A stretch of 64,000 nt of DNA from Planctomycetaceae bacterium (lineage in GTDB: Bacteria > Planctomycetota > Planctomycetia > Planctomycetales > Planctomycetaceae). The DNA is taken from assembly GCA_029243145.1 (NCBI GenBank), contig JAQWSQ010000201.1:41653-105652 (forward strand). The letters are read 5' to 3'. This document shows, piece by piece, positions 36,465-46,098 of this stretch; positions within the stretch are counted from its first letter, which is position 1, and every line of letters begins with the position of its first letter. The translations under genes and the position numbers were made by a program. The notes beneath the pieces were generated by a model that saw only the letters and a list, made by a program, of their open reading frames with translations, ran no database searches and was not told where the DNA came from.

Positions 36465-37073
36465 ATGGGTCGGTATACCGGACCAAAAGGACGTATCAAT
36501 CGCCGTATTGGTGCGATCATTTTTGAAAATGCTGGTGCTGTGAAAGCACTTGAAAATCGCGACTCTCCTCCGGGGCAACACACCCGACGCCGGAAGTTGT
36601 CTGTCTACGGGACCGCATTGGTCGAGAAACAGAAAATCAAGTTCTATTACGGATTGCGGCAAAAAGTGCTTCGCAAGTACTTTGATAAAGCCCGCCGTTT
36701 GAAGGGCAACACTGGTGAGCAATTGCTGATTCTGTGTGAACGTCGACTCGATAATGTCGTGCGTCGCGCGGGTTACTGCAAAACTCGACCACAAGCTCGT
36801 CAGGGAATCGCACACGGCCATTTTCTCGTGAATGGCAAAAAGATGGATCGTGCATCTTATCAGGTGAAAGCAGGCGATCTGATCACCGTCAAAAATCGCC
36901 CTAACCTGATCAACTTGTACAAAGAACTCAAAGAAGAAGTCTCCAGCGAACAAACTGGTTGGATTGATTTCGATGGTGCTTCTCTCGAAGCTCGGGTGCA
37001 AACATTGCCCAGCTACGAAGATGTCTCACTGCCGGTAGATGTCGGTCAAGTGGTGGCACTGATGTCTCGCTAA
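36465..37073 (+). CDS. rpsD: 30S ribosomal protein S4
   Basis: This 202-residue protein is S4, which binds 16S rRNA early in small-subunit assembly. The N-terminus MGRYTGPKGRINRRIG and the S4 RNA-binding domain (RRLDNVVRRAGYCKTRPQAR, HGHFLVNGKKMDRASYQVK) are unmistakable. It stands outside a ribosomal operon. GAGG lies 9 bases before the ATG, and a strong terminator follows at 37101. The 170-base leader could host S4 autoregulation, but no conserved structure was recognised. Confidence 0.97.
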   Translation: MGRYTGPKGRINRRIGAIIFENAGAVKALENRDSPPGQHTRRRKLSVYGTALVEKQKIKFYYGLRQKVLRKYFDKARRLKGNTGEQLLILCERRLDNVVRRAGYCKTRPQARQGIAHGHFLVNGKKMDRASYQVKAGDLITVKNRPNLINLYKELKEEVSSEQTGWIDFDGASLEARVQTLPSYEDVSLPVDVGQVVALMSR

Positions 37074-37100
37074 GTTCGAGACAACAAGTTCAAGCAAACA

Positions 37101-37135
37101 AAAAACGCCTTCCATTTTGTGGGAGGCGTTTTTTT
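37101..37135 (+). terminator. Rho-independent terminator after rpsD
   Basis: AAAAACGCCT pairs with AGGCGTTTTT across a short loop, and the T-run continues to 37135. It lies 28 bases after the rpsD stop. Confidence 0.9.
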
Positions 37136-37214
37136 GTAAATGTCTTTGCTCGCTTCGATGAGTTCCCGCTACAGTGTGTGACCACAACAAGTCTTGTCGT
37201 CAGCGAGAAAGCGC

Positions 37215-37844
37215 ATGTCTGCCAACGAACGATATCAAACCGTTTTACTCTTCGGTGCTCCCGGGGCTGGCAAAGGAACTCAGGGGAACATTCTGGGCCA
37301 CATTCCCGGCTTCTTTCATCTCTCTTGCGGAGAAGTCTTTCGTTCTCTCGATATTCATTCTCCCGAAGGAAAGACCGTTTACGAAACGACCTCTCAAGGG
37401 AAATTTGTCCCGGATGAATTAACCATCAAAATCTGGAGAAAGTCTCTCGAAGGGCAGATTGCACTTTCGAGTTATAAACCGCACGAAGATATTCTCATTC
37501 TCGACGGACTGCCGAGAACGATTGAGCAAGTCGAACTTGTCAAAGAGCATATCGACGTCCGTCGCATTCTTTACCTGGTTTGCGAGAATGAGGAGGCGAT
37601 GATCCATCGTATTCGTAGGCGTGCCATTCGAGAGAATCGCGTCGATGATGCCAACGAATCGATCATTCGACAACGGTATGAGGTATTTCACGAACAGACG
37701 GCACCCGTGTTGGATTGTTATCCCCAGGAATTGATTTCACAAATCAACGCGATGGGGTCTCCCGCAGAAGTGTTGCAAGCGGTGCTGAAAGAATTGGTCC
37801 CGGTCCAGAACGCTCACTACCGGCAATTAGGGCGAAAGTTTTAG
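37215..37844 (+). CDS. Adenylate kinase-like nucleoside monophosphate kinase
   Basis: The 209-residue protein transfers phosphate between ATP and a nucleoside monophosphate, most likely AMP. GAPGAGKGTQ (residues 14-23) is the P-loop. LSCGEVFRSL is the NMP-binding helix start, and LILDGLPRTIEQVEL is the conserved DGxPR motif. RRAIRENRVDDANESIIRQR is a short LID, so it has no zinc-binding LID insert. The ATG at 37215 is preferred over an upstream TTG. It is convergent with the long TPR gene. Confidence 0.9.
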   Translation: MSANERYQTVLLFGAPGAGKGTQGNILGHIPGFFHLSCGEVFRSLDIHSPEGKTVYETTSQGKFVPDELTIKIWRKSLEGQIALSSYKPHEDILILDGLPRTIEQVELVKEHIDVRRILYLVCENEEAMIHRIRRRAIRENRVDDANESIIRQRYEVFHEQTAPVLDCYPQELISQINAMGSPAEVLQAVLKELVPVQNAHYRQLGRKF

Positions 37845-37864
37845 GAAGAGCTAGCTTCCGTCTC

Positions 37865-40800
37865 TTACTTCACCTTCCTCTTCACGTCGGCAATACGTTT
37901 TTTGGCTTGGGCGGCGTAGGGACTCTCGGGAAAGTCTCGTAGCAAATCTTCGTAAGAAGTGAGTGCTTTCTGCCATTGTTCGAGTGCTTCGTCACATTGA
38001 CCGGCCTGATAGAGAGCCGGGGCTTGCCACTGCGGAAACTGATAGAGCAGATAGACTTTCAAATACGCTTCCAAAGCCGGTTTGTATTTCTTTTGCAGCA
38101 GTAATGTTTCACCGATGAGGAACTGACATTTTGCGACTGTTTGCGTCTTCTCTCCAAACTCGTCTTTGGTGGCACTCTCGAAGGCGACAATCGCGTCTGC
38201 AAACTGTGCTTTATTTTTATGGGCGCGACCCATGATTTCCTGCATCTGATAACGGAAAGGCTTGGTCTCTGCAACGAGAATCATTTCCTCGGCAAGTTGG
38301 AAGACTCGGTCGTATTTCTTTTGTCGTATCGCAACTTCAGCTTGCAAGACCCACAATCGTGGAAACCAAGATGCCTGTTTGATGTCGGGTTGGTTTCGCT
38401 TCTCGAACAGGGTTTCCAGAACGTTGCCCGCTGCGGTTGGTTTGTCCTGATTCAGCAATGCTTCTGCACGATAAAAGTCGGCATCGTTGCGGAAGTCATC
38501 GTCCGGGTAGCGAGACTGATATTGTTCGCCGAGCTGATTCACTGACTCCCAATTTCCTGCCGTGATCTCGATGCGGATGAGATGTGCGAGTGCCCGTTTC
38601 AAAAGTGAAGCATCCGTTTGAGGGTTCTGAATCAATGTTTGTAATTGAACGCGAGCGTTTGCGGAGTCTCCCGAAAGGATCGCAGATTCTGCCAATGAGA
38701 GTCGTGCATTGGCTGCGTAAAGGCTGCTGGGATTTTCTTTGAGGAGCCTTTGAAAGATGGCGTCGGAGCGCTCAAAGCGATTGGCGTTGGCGTTCATTAC
38801 GGCCCATTCGCTCAATAATCGGTCGAGTGCGGGAAGATTGGGAAATCGTTCGATCACAAGTTGATAAGCGAGATCGGCTTCGGCGATTTTGTTCATCGCT
38901 TTCAGAATTCGTGCCGATTCCAATCCTCCGCGTCGGGCGTAGATGGCTGGTCCCGTGAGTGCCGTTGCATCGACCGGTTCTGTCGGTGCAAACATCTCGA
39001 AGGTGTTGGCAAACTGTTTCTGTGCGGCTGCGGTTTTCTCACCTTTTCGCAATGATTCAGCCTGCATAAACGCGGCTTCCGGCGCCAATTCATGGCGTGC
39101 GTCTTCTGTCACAATCGTTTCAAAAACGTCAACCGCTTCCAGAAATTGCTGCTGTTGATAGAGACTCCAACCGAGTCCCGATAACGCAACGGCGCGCCAA
39201 GTCTCTTTTGGTTCAAGAGTGGCGAGTTTTTCGTACTGATTCGCGGCACGCGAGTATTTTCCCACATCGTAAGAAATCTCGGCAGTTTCAAAGTAGAGTT
39301 TGGCTGCCAAAGCCGGTTCAGCGGCTCCGTCACTCAACTGAGTCAGCGCACTCGAAGTTTTCGCATCGTCGCCCGTCAAGGCCGCGCAAATGGCCTGAAT
39401 TTGCAACACATCGGCAAACCCTTCGCGCGACGGCTTTAATTTCAGAAAGAGATTCAGAGCGGCAATCGACTCTTTCGCTTGGATGGTGGCGGTTTGAGAG
39501 AGTTGTTCGATCCGCTGCTTCAGTTCGGCTCCCGAGTCTTCATTCGGTAGCGAATCGATCAGTTCCAATTGCTTTCGCAAGGGACGAGATTCAAGGTGCG
39601 CCGTCATGGCCAGTCGTCGATGACATTCCGACGAGATTAAATAACTTTCGAACAGCTCAGACGATGATTCGGGCGTCAGTTGATCCAATAATGGTTTAAG
39701 CTCTGCGATGGCTTCTGGACAGCGATCCTGTTTTTCCAAAGAGCGGGCCAGATGATAACGACTGAGGCGGGCTAACGATTCGGGGGGATGACTCAATAAC
39801 TCGCGGAAGATTCCTTCTGCCCGTTTGAGATCCTCCTTCGATCCCTGGCGGATATCGATTTGACCGCGCAACAGTTTTTGATAACCGGCGAGTCCGCTTT
39901 CAGGATATTCTTTGTCCATCCGATTCAAGAGTGACGTGGCCGAATCAAGATCGGCGAGCAACAACGCAGACTCTGCCGCGAGATAGAGGCTGTCATCTGC
40001 GGTGGCGGCTTTAGGATCAACTCGTTGTGAGGCGAGAAACTGTTCCCGCGCCTGTTCGTAGTTGCCCAATTTCAGTTGTGCATCGGCCCACTGAAAAAGT
40101 AACGGTGCGGCCGCGGGAACATTGCCGACTCCCTTCACGGCCTCTTCAAATGATTTGGCAGCGGAGGTGAAATCGCCGAGTGCTTTCTCACTCAACCCTT
40201 GCCAATAGAGAGCCATGGGGCGTTGTACCCCGGCTTTCGCGGCCTCAGAAAACTGTTCTTTCGCCTGTTCGTACTGCTTCCCCTGAAAGTAGGCATAGCC
40301 GGCGTTCATGCGGGCTGTCCCCGCGAGGCTGCTTTTCGGGAACTGTTTCGCCAAACGGGCATAATGAGTGGCCGACTCTGAAAACTGGGACTGTTCGTAA
40401 TAGAGTTGCCCCAGTTTCATCAAAGCCTGATCATTTCGCAGTCCGGTGGGGTTTTCGGCGATTTGGCGATACCCGGCAATCGCTTCCTTCGTTTTTCCCG
40501 TCGCGACATAAGCATTGGCTTGTCCCCACAAGACATCTTCACGCATTTCTCCTTGAGGAAAGGCTTTCAACGAAGCTTCAAAACTGGCCAATGCCTCGAT
40601 CGCTTTTTTGTTCTGAAGTTGTGCATAGCCGAGAAAGGCAAGAGACTTTTCACGCGAGGCGTGATCGGGAAACTGTTTGTGAAACGTATTGAACTCCTGC
40701 TCGGCAGCTTTCATGTCTCCTAATTGAAAACTGCTGTAACCAACGTGATAGAGTGCTTCCGGCAGGTTTTTACTATCGGGGTTGTTCGCTGCGAATGTGC

Positions 40801-41071
40801 GTAGATGCTTTCGGGCCGGTTCGTATTTCTTCAGGGTCAAATTGATGACGCCCAGACGAAATCTGGCCAATTCGGTTCGAGAATGTTTCGGGAACTGCGT
40901 GACCAGTTTTTCGAGTGTTTCGGCAGCCGTCTCGTAGCGTTCCTGTCGGATGAGGCCGAGCGACAAATTGTAGAGATCGTCCCCTTCATCCGCCTGAACG
41001 AACGACGAGACAATCAGCGACGCGATCAATACGATCCCGAGAGAGGCGAAATGAGTCACACGGCACATCAT
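37865..41071 (-). CDS. Very large secreted TPR-repeat protein
   Basis: From the ATG at 41071 (with GGATGGA upstream) this protein has 1068 residues: a signal peptide (CRVTHFASLGIVLIASLIVSS) and then TPR repeats over almost its whole length, for example YETAAETLEKLVTQFPKHSRT, ALYHVGYSSFQLGDMKAAEQEF and YSRAANQYEKLATLEPKETW. The repeats look like tol-pal system YbgF/BamD-type TPR units that scaffold envelope complexes. The partner is not known. It is convergent with adenylate kinase, and the Ycf46-like AAA gene lies upstream on the same strand. Confidence 0.85.
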   Translation of the reverse strand: MMCRVTHFASLGIVLIASLIVSSFVQADEGDDLYNLSLGLIRQERYETAAETLEKLVTQFPKHSRTELARFRLGVINLTLKKYEPARKHLRTFAANNPDSKNLPEALYHVGYSSFQLGDMKAAEQEFNTFHKQFPDHASREKSLAFLGYAQLQNKKAIEALASFEASLKAFPQGEMREDVLWGQANAYVATGKTKEAIAGYRQIAENPTGLRNDQALMKLGQLYYEQSQFSESATHYARLAKQFPKSSLAGTARMNAGYAYFQGKQYEQAKEQFSEAAKAGVQRPMALYWQGLSEKALGDFTSAAKSFEEAVKGVGNVPAAAPLLFQWADAQLKLGNYEQAREQFLASQRVDPKAATADDSLYLAAESALLLADLDSATSLLNRMDKEYPESGLAGYQKLLRGQIDIRQGSKEDLKRAEGIFRELLSHPPESLARLSRYHLARSLEKQDRCPEAIAELKPLLDQLTPESSSELFESYLISSECHRRLAMTAHLESRPLRKQLELIDSLPNEDSGAELKQRIEQLSQTATIQAKESIAALNLFLKLKPSREGFADVLQIQAICAALTGDDAKTSSALTQLSDGAAEPALAAKLYFETAEISYDVGKYSRAANQYEKLATLEPKETWRAVALSGLGWSLYQQQQFLEAVDVFETIVTEDARHELAPEAAFMQAESLRKGEKTAAAQKQFANTFEMFAPTEPVDATALTGPAIYARRGGLESARILKAMNKIAEADLAYQLVIERFPNLPALDRLLSEWAVMNANANRFERSDAIFQRLLKENPSSLYAANARLSLAESAILSGDSANARVQLQTLIQNPQTDASLLKRALAHLIRIEITAGNWESVNQLGEQYQSRYPDDDFRNDADFYRAEALLNQDKPTAAGNVLETLFEKRNQPDIKQASWFPRLWVLQAEVAIRQKKYDRVFQLAEEMILVAETKPFRYQMQEIMGRAHKNKAQFADAIVAFESATKDEFGEKTQTVAKCQFLIGETLLLQKKYKPALEAYLKVYLLYQFPQWQAPALYQAGQCDEALEQWQKALTSYEDLLRDFPESPYAAQAKKRIADVKRKVK

Positions 41072-41223
41072 GGTTCCATCCGTTAACCGCAAAAAGAGAG
41101 GGGCGAGTGTACTTCTATCCTATCCCTCAAACCTGAACAGGGGCAAGGCGAACTACCGATTTCATGTCGAGTCGCGGGCAGAGTTTTCGATTTCAATCTC
41201 CCGGATCACCATGCTTCCTTAAT

Positions 41224-43224
41224 TTACGAGGATTTGGCAGCCGCTTTACTACTATTCAATTTGATACGGGCAATTCGCAGCAAACGCTCGTCAGGCTCTG
41301 CCGGAGGGGAGACCTGCAACATGACCGGCACCCAAAGTGGTCGTTTCGGTTTCTCTTCGGGCAGCCCGATTTGCGTCGGCAATTTGAAAGGAAGCTGATC
41401 TGCCTCGTACATTTCGGCTTTCGCGGGTTGCAGATAGAGACGCCGTTTTTCAACCAATCCGATGAGAACCTCACAAAACGCACGATTGCAGCCCGAAAAA
41501 ATAACGCAATTGGGTGAGGCTCGTAGCGCAAGCCCTTCTTCTCCTTCGACCTCTAAATAGTCGGCCAGGTCTCGCTGTAAGGACAATAAATCGACGGCCG
41601 TTCTCGGACGCACATATTCAATGACTGCCGCATTCAATTGCCCGCGTTCGGCGAGTTGCTTCCAACGATCACGGGCTTCTTCAGAGGGGCCCTCCTGTTT
41701 CAATTCCCCGTGACGGTCTTCCGATTCGAGCATCTGGGCCACCATGCTATCGGGAGTCGCCGGTCGGCAGCGTTCCCGCGCCCATTCTCGCAGCGCGAAT
41801 AGCTCGTCTTCTTTCGTTCGAGACAGTGGGATGGTCAATTCCTGTTGCTTGACGATGTCATCTTCGGAGAGAACGTTTTTCTGCGCATATGATTCGAGTA
41901 AGGCCGAGCTGATGATCTGTTCGATTTCCGCACCGCTGTAGCCGTCCATTGATTCCGAAAGACGTTCGAGATCAAACTTCTCAGCATCCCAACCTCGTTT
42001 GCTCAAGTGGACGCCGAGAATCTCTTTGCGTTCTTCAAAGTTCGGCAGGTCCACAAAGAAGAGTTCATCAAAGCGCCCGCGACGCAGTAATTCGGGAGGC
42101 AGTTTTTGGACAGAGTTCGCGGTAGCCACAACAAACACTTGTGACCAATGCTCTTCCATCCACGTCAGAAAGGTTCCCACTAAGCGTGACATGGTCGCGT
42201 CGCCAGCCGCTTCATCTTCAAAACCGGCAAACGCCTTATCAATTTCATCGATCCACAACACAACCGGAGCTATCGTCTCGACCAGCCTGAGCACATCGCG
42301 CAGATTCTTTTCCGAACCACCGCGATCCGAACTAAGTAACGCGGAGGTCTCCAGTCGAATCAGCGGGAAGTGCAACATCTGGGCAGTCACGCGGGCAGTC
42401 AAACTTTTTCCGCAGCCCTGAACTCCCACGAGAAACACACCTTTCGGCGTCGGAATACCTTGCTCTCCCGCACTGGATGTAAACGCATCCGAACGCTGAA
42501 TCAACCAGTCTTTCAGTCCGGTCAAGCCACCGATCTCGTTGGCGTTTTCTTCCAGATCGTAAAACTCGAGCAGATCGGAGCCCTGGACCATTTGTCGTTT
42601 TTCAGAAACTAACGCGGCATAAACTTCGTCGTTGACTTCATCGGCAACGTGTAACGTGAAGTGAAACGCGCGTCGGGCTTCCTGAGCCGTTAAACCGAGA
42701 ACCGTCTTGGCAAGTTTTTCACATTGCTCGGGAGTGGGATTCAGTTCGCTGCCGGACAGATGCAACTCTCGCACGACGTTGTGGAGTTCTTCGATCAGGT
42801 CAGACAGCGAAGGGAGCGGCAATGTCATATGGGTGGATACGCGCGTTAACTCCAGAGGAATCTGCCCGGTCGGCCCCATCAGTAACAGGCTTTGATGTTT
42901 GTGTGACAGAATTCCGGCAAGATCGCGCAAGCGTCGAATGACCTTAGGATCATTGAGGTAAGGATGAAAATCTTTCAGAACAATCCAACTCTTCTCGGGG
43001 AGTTTATCGATCTCCTGCAAAAATTCGAGCGGAGTTTGCGGAGAGACTTCAACGGCTCCACGACCTCCCTGGGTGATGCTCCAGACAATCAGTTGATATC
43101 CCAAATCGACCGACATCCCCTGCAAAGATTTCAGCCAGCGTTGTTCTTCATGTGTTTGCAAAAAGAACAGCGCCTCACCCGCGAGTAATCGGGAACGGAT
43201 TTTGTCGAAGGAATCGTGTGACAT
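41224..43224 (-). CDS. Ycf46-like AAA ATPase
   Basis: The ATG at 43224 gives 666 residues; 45 further residues from an upstream codon look non-coding. An N-terminal helical domain (QTHEEQRWLKSL, WIVLKDFHPYLNDPKVIRRLRDL) is followed by the AAA module: GVFLVGVQGCGKSLTARVTA (Walker A, about residues 262-281), VVLWIDEIDKAF (Walker B) and PPELLRRGRFDELFFVDLP (arginine-finger region). A C-terminal domain of about 170 residues is added. This matches Ycf46, a plastid/cyanobacterial AAA family of unclear function linked to carbon uptake. The extended C-terminus is not recognised. No partner genes are obvious. Confidence 0.85.
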   Translation of the reverse strand: MSHDSFDKIRSRLLAGEALFFLQTHEEQRWLKSLQGMSVDLGYQLIVWSITQGGRGAVEVSPQTPLEFLQEIDKLPEKSWIVLKDFHPYLNDPKVIRRLRDLAGILSHKHQSLLLMGPTGQIPLELTRVSTHMTLPLPSLSDLIEELHNVVRELHLSGSELNPTPEQCEKLAKTVLGLTAQEARRAFHFTLHVADEVNDEVYAALVSEKRQMVQGSDLLEFYDLEENANEIGGLTGLKDWLIQRSDAFTSSAGEQGIPTPKGVFLVGVQGCGKSLTARVTAQMLHFPLIRLETSALLSSDRGGSEKNLRDVLRLVETIAPVVLWIDEIDKAFAGFEDEAAGDATMSRLVGTFLTWMEEHWSQVFVVATANSVQKLPPELLRRGRFDELFFVDLPNFEERKEILGVHLSKRGWDAEKFDLERLSESMDGYSGAEIEQIISSALLESYAQKNVLSEDDIVKQQELTIPLSRTKEDELFALREWARERCRPATPDSMVAQMLESEDRHGELKQEGPSEEARDRWKQLAERGQLNAAVIEYVRPRTAVDLLSLQRDLADYLEVEGEEGLALRASPNCVIFSGCNRAFCEVLIGLVEKRRLYLQPAKAEMYEADQLPFKLPTQIGLPEEKPKRPLWVPVMLQVSPPAEPDERLLRIARIKLNSSKAAAKSS

Positions 43225-43421
43225 GGCAGTTTGAGATTCTGGATGAGAGGGTGTTGTCTGATGGACCCAGTGTCCTTGTTTTCGTCCGCGATTTCCAACC
43301 TGTTTCCGGCAGAACTGCGGGATTCCGCTGCCCTTGTCGAAGCCGTCCGAGATTGTCAAAATCTAGGCAGTCACAAACCGTGGAATTCGCACCACCATCA
43401 TCCTGTTGAAAGCCTGCACTC

Positions 43422-43736
43422 ATGAGTCAATTATCACATAACGTCTTCTTTACCCTCAAAGATCAGTCGGAAGAGAAAATTACCGGCTTGGTGGATGCTT
43501 GTCACAAATATCTCAAAGAACATCCCGGCGTTGTCTTTTTCGCCGCAGGACGATTGGGAGAAGAGTTTCAGCGTCCGGTGAACGATCAGGCGTTTCAGGT
43601 GGCATTACATGTGGTCTTTGCAGATAAAGACGCTCATGATGCCTATCAGACGATTGAGGATCACCTGACGTTCATAGCTGAGAACAAAGAGAACTGGGAG
43701 CAGGTCCGCGTGTTCGATTCGTATGTGACACAATAA
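43422..43736 (+). CDS. Dabb (stress-responsive A/B barrel) protein
   Basis: The 104-residue protein has the Dabb pattern: LSHNVFFTLKDQSEEKITGLV, GVVFFAAGRLGEEF, FQVALHVVFADKDAHDAYQ and a final WEQVRVFDSYV. These dimeric alpha-beta barrels include small stress proteins and some aromatic cyclases. No function is known for this one. It is divergent from the Ycf46-like ATPase gene. Confidence 0.88.
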   Translation: MSQLSHNVFFTLKDQSEEKITGLVDACHKYLKEHPGVVFFAAGRLGEEFQRPVNDQAFQVALHVVFADKDAHDAYQTIEDHLTFIAENKENWEQVRVFDSYVTQ

Positions 43737-43850
43737 TTGCGCGATCAGGATCAAATTGAATTCTGTGGTTCTTGAAGATCGTGGGAACTCTCAGAAGATC
43801 GACAGCGTCAGAAAAATGATGAGTCCATTCTGCATACTCGAGGTGAGCCA

Positions 43851-44249
43851 ATGAAAACTCTTTTGATCGCATTGTTTTCAATGCTGGTGCTCTCCGGTTG
43901 TGATTCTTCGAAGCCTGTAGGCCCCACGAACATTTCCGACGCACAGGAAGAAATCACCTTCATTCGATCGACTCTGGCGACCCAATTGAATGTCCCCGAG
44001 GAGCAGCTAAAAAGCGATGTTCTCTTGGGCAAACTGAACCCGCCGATGGATGAAATGGCGCTGGTTAACCTCGTGATGGCCATCGAGCAGAAATACGATG
44101 TCACGCTTTCCGAGGACAAACTGCTCGCCTCGAAGAAGCCCAACCAGCATCACTTAATGTTGGAGCAAAATACGCTCAATAAGCTGGCGATTATCACACA
44201 CGATGAGCGCAATGTAGCCGAGTCGTCACCAGGGTCCACGACGCCCTGA
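43851..44249 (+). CDS. Lipoprotein with an acyl-carrier-protein-like domain lacking the attachment serine
   Basis: The ATG at 43851 follows GGTGAG. The signal peptide ends in lipobox LSGC (Cys17), so it is probably lipid-anchored. Residues about 30-95 follow the acyl carrier pattern: helix I VRSTL-like and LNVPEEQLKSD, then DEMALVNLVMAIEQKYDVTL, very like helix II and after of ACP (DSL...ELVMALEEKFD). The position of the phosphopantetheine Ser is Glu68, so it cannot carry the prosthetic group. A cell-surface binding role is possible. Its end overlaps the convergent protease gene by 24 bases. Confidence 0.65.
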   Translation: MKTLLIALFSMLVLSGCDSSKPVGPTNISDAQEEITFIRSTLATQLNVPEEQLKSDVLLGKLNPPMDEMALVNLVMAIEQKYDVTLSEDKLLASKKPNQHHLMLEQNTLNKLAIITHDERNVAESSPGSTTP

Positions 44250-44939
44250 AGTCTGTTCGAGCATCTGGTAGTTATTGAAGGCGAGAAACAGAAACATCAA
44301 GGCAACATAAGTGTCGTTCGTTTTCTGCCAAGCGACAATCGCAACGCCAACGCCCACGATAATGCCCAGCTTAAAAGTGTTGGCCAAGCCGCGATAAGGA
44401 TCGAGACGCTGGCAGATTTGTTGGGCCACCTGCCCACCATCGAGAGGGTACACAGGGAGCAAGTTGACGAGCCCCCACCACAAATTCACAAATTTCATCT
44501 GAAAGAAGATGTAAAACATCATGGGGGTCTGCTGGATCCCCTGTTGCGCCATCAAATATTCGACGGCAATAACAACACCATATAGAATGAACCCCGCCCC
44601 CGGACCGGCTAGTGAAATCAAGACACTGCGAGTCGGTGTGTAGCCGTAAGAAGGTTGGAACGAAGCCAATCCCCCAAAATGGTAAAGTGTGATGTTGGGC
44701 GGCCACCCGAAGTTTCGAGCCATCAAAGCATGCCCCAGTTCGTGTACCAGAATCGAGACAAAGACGACTCCTGTCCACAGAAGTATCGGAACGAGCACAT
44801 TCACCTGAAGCTCTCGCGCCCAACCTTCCGAAAACCCCATGATGACACACAGCACAAAAAATGCCGGATGAATGCGGACCGGGATTCCCAGCACCTGAAA
44901 ATGTAAGTCGTATTGCGTTTGTGGGACTTGGCCGAACAT
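44226..44939 (-). CDS. Site-2 protease family metalloprotease (M50)
   Basis: This 237-residue integral membrane protein has the zinc-binding HELGH in VSILVHELGHALMARNFGW (about residues 60-78) and the third ligand in LLPVYPLDGGQV. Six hydrophobic helices are visible. Such proteases cut substrates within the membrane, often in signalling. No PDZ domain is present. The gene is convergent with the acyl-carrier-like lipoprotein, overlapping it by 24 bases. Confidence 0.92.
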   Translation of the reverse strand: MFGQVPQTQYDLHFQVLGIPVRIHPAFFVLCVIMGFSEGWARELQVNVLVPILLWTGVVFVSILVHELGHALMARNFGWPPNITLYHFGGLASFQPSYGYTPTRSVLISLAGPGAGFILYGVVIAVEYLMAQQGIQQTPMMFYIFFQMKFVNLWWGLVNLLPVYPLDGGQVAQQICQRLDPYRGLANTFKLGIIVGVGVAIVAWQKTNDTYVALMFLFLAFNNYQMLEQTSGRRGPW

Positions 44940-45080
44940 ATTTTCTCTTGGGGTGATCAGGTCAGTAGACCCCTAAAGTGTAGACAATCGATCTCTTGGC
45001 GACAATTGGTGGCTGACTCGACCCGGGCGATTCGTTCTCTACAATAGATTTTAAAATTGTCCCCGCTTTGAGAGGCTGCT

Positions 45081-45962
45081 ATGTCACAGTTGCAATTTTA
45101 TCAATCGGACCGTGGTTCTGCCGCGATGCTGATTTCTCTGGCACTCGCAGAGGATTTGCGTGAAATTGGCGATTTGACATCCGGAAATCTGATCGATTCT
45201 GAACTTCAGGCCACGATTAAAGTCGTTTCTCGTCAACGGGGAATCGTTGCCGGTCAGCCTGTGGCAGAAATGCTGTTTCAGCAACTCGACCATTCTGTGG
45301 TCTGGACGACACAATTGCCGGACGGCTCAGACGTCGAGCCGGGTTCCTTGATCGCCACGGTCGAGGGATCGGTTGTCTCCTTGTTGAAAGGAGAACGGAC
45401 CGCGTTAAACTTTCTCACACAACTCTCCGGCGTGGCCACGCTCACCCAACAATACGTCGATCTCGTCGCCGATACCAAAGCCGTCATCCTCGATACTCGA
45501 AAAACCTGGCCCGGTTTTCGCAATCTGGAAAAATATGCCGTCCGTGCGGGAGGCGGAACCAATCATCGGATGGGTCTCTACGACGGTGTGATGATCAAAG
45601 ACAATCATCTGGCGGCTTGGAATACCAGCGGTGCGGGGACAATCGCCGATGCCATCCAAGAAGTTCGCAACAAAGTGGATCAGGGAATCCCGATTGAAGT
45701 GGAAGTGGACACGCTCGATCAATTGAAAGCCGCTCTTCCAGCCAAGCCCGATTACATTCTTCTCGACAACATGCCACCGAATTTGCTGCGCGAAGCTGTC
45801 AGTATTCGCGATGCGGTGTCACCTCAAATTTTGTTGGAGGCCTCTGGAGGAATCAATTTAGAGACGGTCCGTGCGGTGGCCGAAAGTGGCGTTGACCGTA
45901 TCAGTATCGGTGCGTTGACTCATTCCGTCATCGGGCTCGATATCGGTTTCGACTGGAAATGA
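45081..45962 (+). CDS. nadC: Nicotinate-nucleotide pyrophosphorylase (quinolinate phosphoribosyltransferase)
   Basis: This 293-residue enzyme makes nicotinate mononucleotide from quinolinate and PRPP in NAD synthesis. Signature segments are FLTQLSGVATLTQQYV, ILDTRKTWPGFRNLEKYAVR, AGGGTNHRMGLYDGVMIKDNH, PIEVEVDTLDQL and the C-terminal ASGGINLETVRAVAESGVD. GAGG lies nine bases before the ATG. The other NAD pathway genes are not near. Confidence 0.96.
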   Translation: MSQLQFYQSDRGSAAMLISLALAEDLREIGDLTSGNLIDSELQATIKVVSRQRGIVAGQPVAEMLFQQLDHSVVWTTQLPDGSDVEPGSLIATVEGSVVSLLKGERTALNFLTQLSGVATLTQQYVDLVADTKAVILDTRKTWPGFRNLEKYAVRAGGGTNHRMGLYDGVMIKDNHLAAWNTSGAGTIADAIQEVRNKVDQGIPIEVEVDTLDQLKAALPAKPDYILLDNMPPNLLREAVSIRDAVSPQILLEASGGINLETVRAVAESGVDRISIGALTHSVIGLDIGFDWK

Positions 45963-46098
45963 TCGGCTATGAAAGTTGCGCGATCCGCAAAAAACAGATG
46001 TCTCATCGCTTGGATTTCTGGTAAACTAGCGAGTCTTCCACGGAAGACCGAATTCACACATTGAACCTCCAACACACACAGATATAGAGGCTTATCTC

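Noticed and set aside
37844..37859. GGAAG/CTTCC hairpin between convergent adenylate kinase and TPR genes
   Set aside because: Only a 5-bp stem, no T-run on either strand; too weak for a terminator call.
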